Below are positions 18,153 to 25,067 of a stretch of DNA of 34,405 nt, piece after piece. Every line of letters begins with the position of its first letter. The stretch's first letter is position 1. The translations under genes and the position numbers were made by a program. Below the pieces are notes generated by a model. The model saw nothing but the letters and a program-made list of their open reading frames with translations. It made no database searches and had not been told where the DNA came from. This DNA comes from Enhygromyxa salina (GTDB lineage: Bacteria > Myxococcota_A > Polyangia > Nannocystales > Nannocystaceae), in the NCBI RefSeq assembly GCF_002994635.1, contig NZ_PVNL01000103.1, positions 1 to 34,405 of the forward strand. Reading direction: 5' to 3'.

Positions 18153-19007
18153 ATGGGACTGTTTGGACGACTCGGGACGCTGATCCGCTCCAACATCAAC
18201 GAGCTGATCAACCGGGCCGAAGACCCGGAGAAGATGCTCAACCAGGTCCTCGTCGACATGAAGGGCCAGCTCGTCGAGGCCAAGAAGCAGGTCGCCGTCG
18301 CTATCGCCGACGAGAAGCGGATCAAGAAGCAGTACGAGCAAGAAGAGGCCAAGGCCGCCGACTGGGAGAAGAAGGCCATGCTCGCGGTCCGGGCGGGCAA
18401 CGACGACCTGGCGCGGGCCGCCCTCGCGCGCAAGACCGAGCACGACGAGCTCGCAGCCACCCTCAAAGACCAGTGGGAGGCGCAAAAACAGTCGGTCGAG
18501 CAGCTCAAGGAGGCCCTGCGTGGCCTCGATCAGAAGATCGAAGAGGCCAAGCGCAAGCGCAACATCCTGGTCTCGCGGCAAAAGCGGGCCCAGGCCCAGG
18601 CGACGATCAACAAGACCCTGTCGCAGCTCAACAGCAGCGACTCACACGACTCGACCTTCGCGCGCATGGACGAGCGGGTCACCCAGCTCGAGGCCGAGGC
18701 CGAGGCCACCGCCGAGCTCGGCGCGCTGCCCGAGACCTCGCTCGAGTCCCAGTTCAAGGCGCTCGCGGCCGGGTCCAGCGTCGACAGCGAGCTCGAGGCG
18801 CTCAAGCAGAAGATGGCCTTGACCAGCGGCAGCGGCGGCCAAAAGGCGATCCGCTCGGGCAGCGACGACGCCAGCGACGACGAGCCGAGCGGCGACCAAG
18901 ACGGCGACGCCGCCAGCGAGCCAGACGCCGAAGTAGAAGACTTGCGGGCCGCCGAGGTCGACGCGCAGCTCGAAGAGCTCAAGCGAAAGCTCAGCTCGAC
19001 CCCGTGA
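18153..19007 (+). CDS. pspA: PspA/IM30 (Vipp1) family membrane-stress protein
   Basis: This 284-residue protein belongs to the PspA/IM30 family, ESCRT-III-like proteins that coat and repair the inner membrane. The N-terminal amphipathic helix (MGLFGRLGTLIRSNINELI) and the DPEKMLNQVLVDM segment are characteristic. A long charged coiled coil follows (about 25-160). The C-terminal 60 residues are an acidic low-complexity tail (SDDASDDEPSGDQDGD region) ending in a short amphipathic helix (AAEVDAQLEELKRKLSS). That makes it longer than the classic enterobacterial PspA. The start abuts the upstream stop with no gap, and the stop overlaps the cdsA start (GTGA). Neighbouring lipid-synthesis genes fit a membrane-maintenance role. 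Confidence 0.9.
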   Translation: MGLFGRLGTLIRSNINELINRAEDPEKMLNQVLVDMKGQLVEAKKQVAVAIADEKRIKKQYEQEEAKAADWEKKAMLAVRAGNDDLARAALARKTEHDELAATLKDQWEAQKQSVEQLKEALRGLDQKIEEAKRKRNILVSRQKRAQAQATINKTLSQLNSSDSHDSTFARMDERVTQLEAEAEATAELGALPETSLESQFKALAAGSSVDSELEALKQKMALTSGSGGQKAIRSGSDDASDDEPSGDQDGDAASEPDAEVEDLRAAEVDAQLEELKRKLSSTP

Positions 19008-19909
19008 GCGACTCGTCGAGCGCCCCCTCGAGCGCCCGCTCGAGCGAGGAGCCCACCGCCAAGCCGGGAGAGCCTGGAAAGCCTGGGCTCAGCAACTTCG
19101 CCCAGCGGCTGCTCACGGCCATGGTGCTGATCCCACTCCTGGTCGTCTCGATGTTCGTCGAGCCGACCTCGTGGTCGATCCTCGCGGCCTCGACGCTCGC
19201 GGTGTTCTTCGCCGCCGACGAATTTTTGCGCATGACGATCGGCGTCAACGCCGACGACCGTGCGCTCGGCCTGCGCGCGACGTTTGGGATCGCGGGCGCT
19301 GGCGTGGTCATCGGCAACACGATGCTCGGCACCCACACCGCCATGGCGCCGACCATGTTCGCGGCGGCGGCCATGACCGCCACGGCCGTGCTGATGCGCA
19401 AGCGCCAGCTGCCCGACGCCGGCCGGCACTTCTCGTACGCGCTGGCCGGCTTGGTCTACGTACCCATGCTCGGCTGCGTGTGGCCGCTGCTCAAGAAGGA
19501 GCTCGGCCCCGAGTGGCTGTTCCTCGCCCTCGCGCTGGCGTTCTTGTCGGACACGGGCGCGTATTTTTTCGGCCGCGCGTTCGGCAAGCACAAGCTCTAC
19601 GAGGCCGTCAGCCCCAACAAGACGGTAGAAGGCGCGGTCGGGGGCCTGGTCGGGGGCGTCGCCGCCATGGTCGGCATGGGCTGCTACTGGCTCGCGCCAC
19701 AGATCCCGATCCTCCACGCGATCGTGCTCGGGCTGCTAGGCAGCGCGCTGGGCCAGAGCGGCGACCTCGTCGAGTCGATGATCAAGCGGACCTTCAAGGT
19801 CAAGGACAGCGGAACCATCCTGCCCGGCCACGGCGGCATGCTCGACCGCGTCGACGGACTCCTGTTCGTAGCCCCGCTGGTCTACTACTACGGCAAGCTG
19901 TTCCTGTAG
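19004..19909 (+). CDS. cdsA: Phosphatidate cytidylyltransferase
   Basis: This 301-residue integral membrane enzyme makes CDP-diacylglycerol from phosphatidate and CTP, the entry to phospholipid synthesis. The family signature is near the C-terminus: SMIKRTFKVKDSG, then LPGHGGMLDRVDG. Central FLSDTGAYFFGRAFGKHKL and SPNKTVEGAVGG are also typical. At least six hydrophobic helices are visible, after a Ser/Pro/Glu-rich N-terminal tail of about 25 residues that is probably disordered. The GTG at 19004 overlaps the pspA TGA (GTGA). A longer reading from 18473 is shadow inside pspA. The stop at 19909 is followed directly by the 108-bp repeat array. Confidence 0.94.
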   Translation: MSDSSSAPSSARSSEEPTAKPGEPGKPGLSNFAQRLLTAMVLIPLLVVSMFVEPTSWSILAASTLAVFFAADEFLRMTIGVNADDRALGLRATFGIAGAGVVIGNTMLGTHTAMAPTMFAAAAMTATAVLMRKRQLPDAGRHFSYALAGLVYVPMLGCVWPLLKKELGPEWLFLALALAFLSDTGAYFFGRAFGKHKLYEAVSPNKTVEGAVGGLVGGVAAMVGMGCYWLAPQIPILHAIVLGLLGSALGQSGDLVESMIKRTFKVKDSGTILPGHGGMLDRVDGLLFVAPLVYYYGKLFL

Positions 19910-20653
19910 ACGCCCCTCCTAGGGGGCCACACATGCGCTCGCAAACAGCCAGCCCGTTGGGAGCGAGCGAAGCGAGTGACCGCGAAGTGCCAGCCGCCCG
20001 TGGGGGTCACAGAAGCCCCCTCCTAGGGGGCCACACATGCGCTCGCAAACAGCCAGCCCGTTGGGAGCGAGCGAAGCGAGTGACCGCGAAGTGCCAAGCC
20101 GCCTGTGGGGGTCACAGAAGAAGCCCCCTTCCAGGGGGCCACACATGCGCTCGCAAACAGCCAGCCCGTTGGGAGCGAGCGAAGCGAGTGACCGCGAAGT
20201 GCCAAGCCGCCTGTGGGGGTCACAGAAGAAGCCCCCTTCCAGGGGGCCACACATGCGCCCGCAAACAGCCAGCCCGATGGGAGCGAGCGAAGCGAGTGAC
20301 CGCGAAGTGCCAAGCCGCCTGTGGGGGTCACAGAAGAAGCCCCCTTCCAGGGGGCCACACATGCGCCCGCAAACAGCCAGCCCGTTGGGAGCCAGCGAAG
20401 CGAGTGACCGCGAAGTGCCAAGCCGCCTGTGGGGGTCACAGAAGAAGCCCCCTTCCAGGGGGCCACACATGCGCTCGCAAACAGCCAGCCCGTTGGGAGC
20501 GAGCGAAGCGAGTGACCGCGAAGTGCGAAGCCGCCTGTGGGGGTCACAGAAGAAGCCCCCTTCCAGGGGGCCACACATGCGCTCGCAAACAGCCAGCCCG
20601 TTGGGAGCGAGCGAAGCGAGTGACCGCGAAGTGCCAAGCCGCCTGTGGGGGTC
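19910..20653. repeat. Tandem array of seven ~108-bp units between convergent genes
   Basis: The core GGCCACACATGCGC starts each unit; CCACAC falls at 19927, 20031, 20139, 20247, 20355, 20463 and 20571. That gives one 104-bp period, then five of exactly 108 bp. Units differ at only a few bases (for example CGCTCGC versus CGCCCGC, GTTGGG versus GATGGG). Each unit boundary carries a hairpin, GCCCCCTTCCAGGGGGC (7-bp stem). Most units also have CGCTCGC facing GCGAGCG about 20 nt apart. Because 108 is divisible by 3, frames on both strands stay open through the array and yield a repeated 36-residue peptide, but these are not believable genes. The array fills the whole interval between the cdsA stop (19909) and the stop of the minus-strand gene (20655). 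A role in bidirectional termination is inference. Confidence 0.93.
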
Positions 20654-20654
20654 C

Positions 20655-20918
20655 TCAATAGTCGCTGCCAGGGCCCAAGGCCTTGCGCTTGTCTTTGTTG
20701 AGGTAGAGGTAGGCGCCTGCGGCTGGGACTCCAACGATCGCGGCGATGACCAGGAAGGGCAGCAAGGCTGAGACCAGCACGGCGGTCACCGCGGTTCCTG
20801 CGCCGGTTGCGACGCCCGCGGTCACGGCTTGGCCGTTGCTGGCGTTCTTGGCCTTTGCGTAGGCGTAGGTCCCTCCGCCGACGGCGGTAGAGAGAAGGAC
20901 GAGTGCTCCGATCGACAT
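20655..20918 (-). CDS. Small glycine-rich membrane protein
   Basis: This 87-residue protein starts at ATG 20918, with GGAG 6 nt upstream. It has an N-terminal hydrophobic segment (IGALVLLSTAVGGGTYAYA), a short polar loop (KAKNASNGQ), then a long hydrophobic stretch. That stretch is rich in Gly/Ala/Val (VTAGVATGAGTAVTAVLVSALLPFLVIAAIV with a second part after it) and ends in YLYLNKDKRKALG. The Gly spacing suggests tightly packed helices. No family is recognised. An upstream-extended frame to 21293 is rejected because it overlaps the divergent gene and lacks a better start. The repeat array begins right after its stop. Confidence 0.7.
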   Translation of the reverse strand: MSIGALVLLSTAVGGGTYAYAKAKNASNGQAVTAGVATGAGTAVTAVLVSALLPFLVIAAIVGVPAAGAYLYLNKDKRKALGPGSDY

Positions 20919-21159
20919 TTGGTCTCCAGACGGGGGGTGCGCTGCGAGTATAGGCCACTTCGGCCAGGGTGCTCGGATCGCTCCGCCCGCGTGCTGCCAC
21001 CCACTTCGAGTTCGGCACAGACGCCAAACCTGTTTCACCTGCTGCGCGGTGTGTGCTGGAGCGGCCCGCGTGGAAGAGCGCCGCGGCGTGCTGGAGCGCT
21101 CGTTGGCAGCGAGACAGTCGGGCCTGGACGGCGGCGCGCCTGAGACAGATACTGGGCAG

Positions 21160-22869
21160 ATGGCCGACACCCCGACCAAGGAACCGAAAGCGGAGGTCGA
21201 GGACGCCGCTCGCGGGGGCAAGGGCCCGGAACGCGAGCGGCGCCGTAGCGGCCGCAACGGAAAGAAATCCGACCGGGATCGCCCCGGGGGCAACCGCGGC
21301 GGCGGTGACCGTGACCGACGCGACTCCCGGGGACCCCGGCGCGACGCAGGTGGCCGCGGTGGCGGCTTCCGAGATCAGCGCAACGAAGCGCCGCTCACCG
21401 CGGGCTTGTTTGCGGGCGTCGCCGACCGCGAGATGCCGTGCCGGATCGCCGGCTGCGACAAGACCTGGACGTGGTTCGGCACCCAGCAGATCCGCTCGCT
21501 CGGAAAGCCCGAGCCCAAGCGGATGTGCGCCGAGCACCTCGCCCAGCTCGAGGGCATCGAAGACCGGGCGATGCCCTGCCGCAACAACTACTGCACCAAC
21601 ACGTGGCTGTGGAGCCGCGGCGCGCAGCTGTATCAGCGCGAGCGGCAAGAGAAGCTCAAGCCACCCCACCGGCTGTGCGACGCGTGCTTCGAGGAAGAGA
21701 AGACCACCGAGGACACGCAGCTCGAGTGCAAGATCCCCGAATGTCGCAACACCTGGCTGTGGCCGCGCCAAGCTCAGCTGCGCCACCGCGCGTGGGTCCG
21801 GCGACTGCAGGCGAAGATCGAAGCTGAAGAAGCCGAGGACGACGCGGCCGATGCTGCCGCCGCCGATGCTGCTGCTGCCGCCGCGAAGCGTGACGAGCCG
21901 GCCGAGCCCGCGAGCGAGCCGCCCGAGTCCGAGATCGCAACCGTCGCGGACGTACCCGCCGACGTACCAGCAGACACGCCAGCGGACGCGCCGTCTGCCA
22001 GCGCCGAGCCGAGTGAGGCTGCAGCTGGTGGCGAGGCCGAAGTGGCCAGCGCCGAGCCGTCCGATCCGGCGTCGAGCACCGAGGCGTCTGAGCCCGCGAG
22101 CGAGGCTGTCGCAGCGGAGTCCGAGCCCAAGCCCAGCAAGAAGCGCAAGCGCAAGCGTCGGCGCAAGCGCAAGATCAACGACGGTCCGCCCGAGAAGCTG
22201 TGCGAGCGCTGCTTCGAGCGCATGGGCCACCTCGAGCCAATCGCGATCCCGTGCAAGGTCCACGGCTGCACCAGCACCTGGTCGTGGGAGCGCGAGGGCC
22301 AGCTGCGCGCGTGGGCTGCCCTCGACGCCCAGGAGCACGTCACCGAGCTCCCACAGCCGCCCCGGCGCATGTGCAACGGGTGCTTCGAGTTCGTGCGTGG
22401 TCGCGGCGATCGTGAGGTCGCGTGTGGTCGGCCCGACTGCGAGAAGACCTGGACCTACAAGACCGGCGCGCAGCTGCAGGATTTTCTCGCGGGCCGCACC
22501 CAGGATCCGATCCGGCTGTGTGAGGACTGCTCTCGCAGCCAGTTCGTGATCAGCTCGACTCGCGGCGCGCCGGTTCCAGCGGGCGCCGAGGTCATGCCCT
22601 GTCAGGTCGCGGGCTGCACTGGGTCGTGGGTATATGCCCCTGGAATGTCGCTGAGCTCGGCGGATCCCGACGCTGACGAGCCGCCCACGGACCGCATGTG
22701 CGACGACTGTCGCACGCAGCGGGGCGCGCAAGCCCGCGACCCCAGGCGGATGCAGGCGAGCACTGACTCGAGCGAGCCCAGCAGTGAAGTCGATCAGACC
22801 AACGGCGAAGCCGCAGAGACTGCCGAGGCCGAGCCAGACCCAGCCTCCAGCGACGGGTCAGCGGACTGA
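21160..22869 (+). CDS. Six-repeat Cys4 zinc-ribbon-like protein
   Basis: This 569-residue protein has no name I recognise. After an Arg/Gly/Asp-rich N-terminus (to about 75) there are six copies of a motif: C-x4-C, then x2-(T/S)W-x-(W/Y/F), a Gln-Leu-like helix, and a second metal knuckle CxxC. First Cys pairs: 94/99, 140/145, 190/195, 365/370, 422/427, 481/486. Second knuckles: Cys123-His126, then Cys pairs 173/176, 348/351, 405/408, 454/457, 514/517. Repeat 3 is split by a 150-residue insertion with an Ala/Glu/Pro-rich part and a strongly basic block (KKRKRKRRRKRK). Each repeat could bind one zinc. The basic tracts and RGG-like start suggest nucleic-acid binding; that is inference. ATG 21160 is chosen over 21049, which adds no domain. 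Confidence 0.8.
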   Translation: MADTPTKEPKAEVEDAARGGKGPERERRRSGRNGKKSDRDRPGGNRGGGDRDRRDSRGPRRDAGGRGGGFRDQRNEAPLTAGLFAGVADREMPCRIAGCDKTWTWFGTQQIRSLGKPEPKRMCAEHLAQLEGIEDRAMPCRNNYCTNTWLWSRGAQLYQRERQEKLKPPHRLCDACFEEEKTTEDTQLECKIPECRNTWLWPRQAQLRHRAWVRRLQAKIEAEEAEDDAADAAAADAAAAAAKRDEPAEPASEPPESEIATVADVPADVPADTPADAPSASAEPSEAAAGGEAEVASAEPSDPASSTEASEPASEAVAAESEPKPSKKRKRKRRRKRKINDGPPEKLCERCFERMGHLEPIAIPCKVHGCTSTWSWEREGQLRAWAALDAQEHVTELPQPPRRMCNGCFEFVRGRGDREVACGRPDCEKTWTYKTGAQLQDFLAGRTQDPIRLCEDCSRSQFVISSTRGAPVPAGAEVMPCQVAGCTGSWVYAPGMSLSSADPDADEPPTDRMCDDCRTQRGAQARDPRRMQASTDSSEPSSEVDQTNGEAAETAEAEPDPASSDGSAD

Positions 22870-23033
22870 CTTGACCCCGGTTCGGGCGAGGTGTGACGCT
22901 GCCCCCCGCGCACGCCTCTCCCGCTCCAGCTCTGCCCGCACTCGCGGTTTCGCAAGACTCCCTCGCTTCGAACACTCCACCCCCAGCGTGCGCGGCTGTC
23001 GTAGGCGCGGGTCCCTGAACTCCAGGGCCCCGC

Positions 23034-23735
23034 TCACGACGGCGTGTTGCGGTTGCGAGTGAGCAGCACGGTCATCGCGACGCTGGCCGCCAGCATCACC
23101 TCGATCGCCCAGCCCAGGCGCACGCCGATCAACAGCTGCAAGCGGATCCACCCGCACACCGCGACGATCACCGTGGCCCCCCAGCGCACCAGCCAGCGCA
23201 GGGTTGGACCCGAGCGGACGAACTGCGCCGTGTCGTCGATCCCACCGGCCGCCGCGGCCTCGCGGGCGTGATGCAGGATGAAGTAGCCCCCGCTGACCGC
23301 CGCGAATCCCAGCAGCGCGAGCGGCATCATGCCCTGACCGCGGGACCACAGCATGAACCCGACGAGCAGCAGCTGCGCGTGAAGCAGGCTCAAGTTGGCG
23401 ACCAGCAGCCGCTCGGCGAGGCGCGGGTGCACCTGGTCCCCGAGCCCGGCGAGCGCGAGCACGATCGCCCCAAAGCAAAACGGTGAGCCGAACCCGATCA
23501 ACATGATCAGGCCCTCGAGGGGGCTGCGCAGGAACGCGACGTAGAGCAGCTGCGCGAAGCTGAACCCGTCGGGGTGCAGCGGCAGGGCGATCGCCGCGGT
23601 CAACACCAGGGCCGGGAGCGTCAGCGCGATCGGCAGCGTGGCGGGCGGCCGGGTGGCGTCGGCGAGCTCGTCCTCGAGCGCGTCCTCGGTGGGCTCCCCG
23701 TCGTGGTCGTCGTACTCGTCGTGCTCGTCGCCCAT
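23034..23735 (-). CDS. Six-helix membrane protein of unknown function
   Basis: This encodes 233 residues from ATG 23735. A very acidic cytoplasmic-looking N-terminus (DEHDEYDDHDGEPTED) precedes hydrophobic helices at about 33-53, 72-97, 109-129, 133-153, 180-198 and 207-226. A polar loop with RxxPTLRWLVRWG precedes the fifth helix. I recognise no family. The longer reading from 23864 would overlap the promoter of the acyl-CoA dehydrogenase gene. It is convergent with the zinc-ribbon gene (165 nt between stops) and divergent from the dehydrogenase. Confidence 0.7.
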   Translation of the reverse strand: MGDEHDEYDDHDGEPTEDALEDELADATRPPATLPIALTLPALVLTAAIALPLHPDGFSFAQLLYVAFLRSPLEGLIMLIGFGSPFCFGAIVLALAGLGDQVHPRLAERLLVANLSLLHAQLLLVGFMLWSRGQGMMPLALLGFAAVSGGYFILHHAREAAAAGGIDDTAQFVRSGPTLRWLVRWGATVIVAVCGWIRLQLLIGVRLGWAIEVMLAASVAMTVLLTRNRNTPS

Positions 23736-23869
23736 GCGCTCACGATAATGCCAAACCGACGACCGGAGCGAGCTCACTCGTGCGACGGGCCACGCCGCCC
23801 GGCTCAGACCGCCCCAGCGCCCAGCGGCGCGGCTCGTGGCCGCAATTTTCTGAGGTATGTTCACGCCCG

Positions 23870-25036
23870 ATGTCCAAGCACTCGGACGAGCTGTTCAACC
23901 CTACTGAAGAGCACCGCCTGCTGCGCCAGACCGTCGCCGAGTTCGCGCGCCGAGAGGTCGAGCCGCAGGCGGCTCAGTTCGACGAGAAGGGCGAGCTCAA
24001 CGTCGAGCTGTTTCGCAAGCTGGGTGAGCTGGGGCTGCTCGGTATCACGGTCTCGGTCGACGACGGCGGCGCCGGGATGGACGCGGTCGCGGCCACGATC
24101 GTCCACCACGAGCTCTCGAAGTACGACCCGGGGTTTTGCCTGGCCTACCTCGCGCACTCGATGCTGTTCGTGAACAACTTTTACCACTGCTCCAACGAGG
24201 AGCAGCGCGAGCGCTACCTCGACAAAGTCATGAGCGGCGAGTGGATCGCTGGCATGGGGATGACCGAGCCGGGCGCGGGCACCGACGTGTTGGCCATGAA
24301 GACCACCGCGGTCCGCGACGGTGGCGACTACGTGCTCAACGGGACCAAGACCTACATCACCAACGGCCCCGAGGGTCACTGCTTCTTGGTCTACGCCAAG
24401 CTCGACGATCGCCTGACCTCGTTCGTGGTCGACCGCGACTGCCCAGGGTTTTCGACCAGCAACCACATCGAGAAGATCGGCATGCGCGGGTCGAGCATGT
24501 CGGAGCTGATCTTCGAGGATTGCCGGGTCCCGGCCCGCAACCTGCTCGGTGAGGAGGGCGGCGGGCTCACGCACATGATGCGCAACCTCGAGATCGAGCG
24601 GCTCACGCTCGCGGCCATGAGCGTCGGGATCGCCGAGCGCTGCGTGGAGATCATGATCGACTACGCCGACCAACGCCGGGCGTTCAAGGAGTCGCTCAAT
24701 CGGTTTGGGCAGATCCAGCGCTACATCGGCGAGGGCTACGCGATGATGCAGGCGGCGAAGTGCCTGACCTACAACGTGGCGCGGGATCTCGGGCCCGACA
24801 ACCGGGCGCGCGTGGGGTCGGACGCGGCCAAGCTGTTCGCGGCGCCGGTCGGGAAGACCTGCGCGGACTGGGCGATGCAGGTCATGGGCGGGGCCGGGTA
24901 CTGCCGAGAGTTCCCGGTCGAGCGGCTGTGGCGGGACGCGAAGCTGTTGGAGATCGGCGGGGGCACGATCGAGGCCCACCAGAAGAACCTGACGAAAGAT
25001 CTGACCCGCATGTGGAAGGCCTCCGGCGGGGTCTGA
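23870..25036 (+). CDS. Acyl-CoA dehydrogenase, isovaleryl-CoA dehydrogenase-like
   Basis: This 388-residue FAD enzyme oxidises an acyl-CoA to the 2,3-enoyl-CoA. Acyl-CoA dehydrogenase signature 1 is present as GMGMTEPGAGTD; signature 2 as QVMGGAGYCREFPVERLWRDAK. In most family members the catalytic Glu precedes Gly-Thr near the C-terminus, but here that position is Gly (EIGGGTIE). As in isovaleryl-CoA dehydrogenase, a Glu in the helix LEIERLTLA (Glu243) can serve instead. Leucine-derived isovaleryl-CoA matters to myxobacteria for iso-branched lipids, so this substrate is plausible but unproven. The start at ATG 23870 leaves a standard N-terminus. The 3' end converges with infB, 31 nt between stops. 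Confidence 0.9.
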   Translation: MSKHSDELFNPTEEHRLLRQTVAEFARREVEPQAAQFDEKGELNVELFRKLGELGLLGITVSVDDGGAGMDAVAATIVHHELSKYDPGFCLAYLAHSMLFVNNFYHCSNEEQRERYLDKVMSGEWIAGMGMTEPGAGTDVLAMKTTAVRDGGDYVLNGTKTYITNGPEGHCFLVYAKLDDRLTSFVVDRDCPGFSTSNHIEKIGMRGSSMSELIFEDCRVPARNLLGEEGGGLTHMMRNLEIERLTLAAMSVGIAERCVEIMIDYADQRRAFKESLNRFGQIQRYIGEGYAMMQAAKCLTYNVARDLGPDNRARVGSDAAKLFAAPVGKTCADWAMQVMGGAGYCREFPVERLWRDAKLLEIGGGTIEAHQKNLTKDLTRMWKASGGV

Positions 25037-25067
25037 GAACCCACGCCGGGCTGGCCTACGAGCTCGC

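Noticed and set aside
19910..20653. CRISPR array
   Set aside because: Units are near-identical along their whole length, with no variable spacers and no cas genes nearby.
20037..20771. 244-codon plus-strand frame with a repeated 36-residue peptide
   Set aside because: The repeats are non-coding in context; the frame runs into the antisense of a better small gene and has no ribosome binding site.
20023..22731. 902-codon minus-strand open frame through the repeat array and antisense to the zinc-ribbon gene
   Set aside because: It is an artefact of high GC and the 108-bp (36-codon) period. The plus-strand zinc-ribbon gene explains the region, and the array part gives only a repeated peptide.
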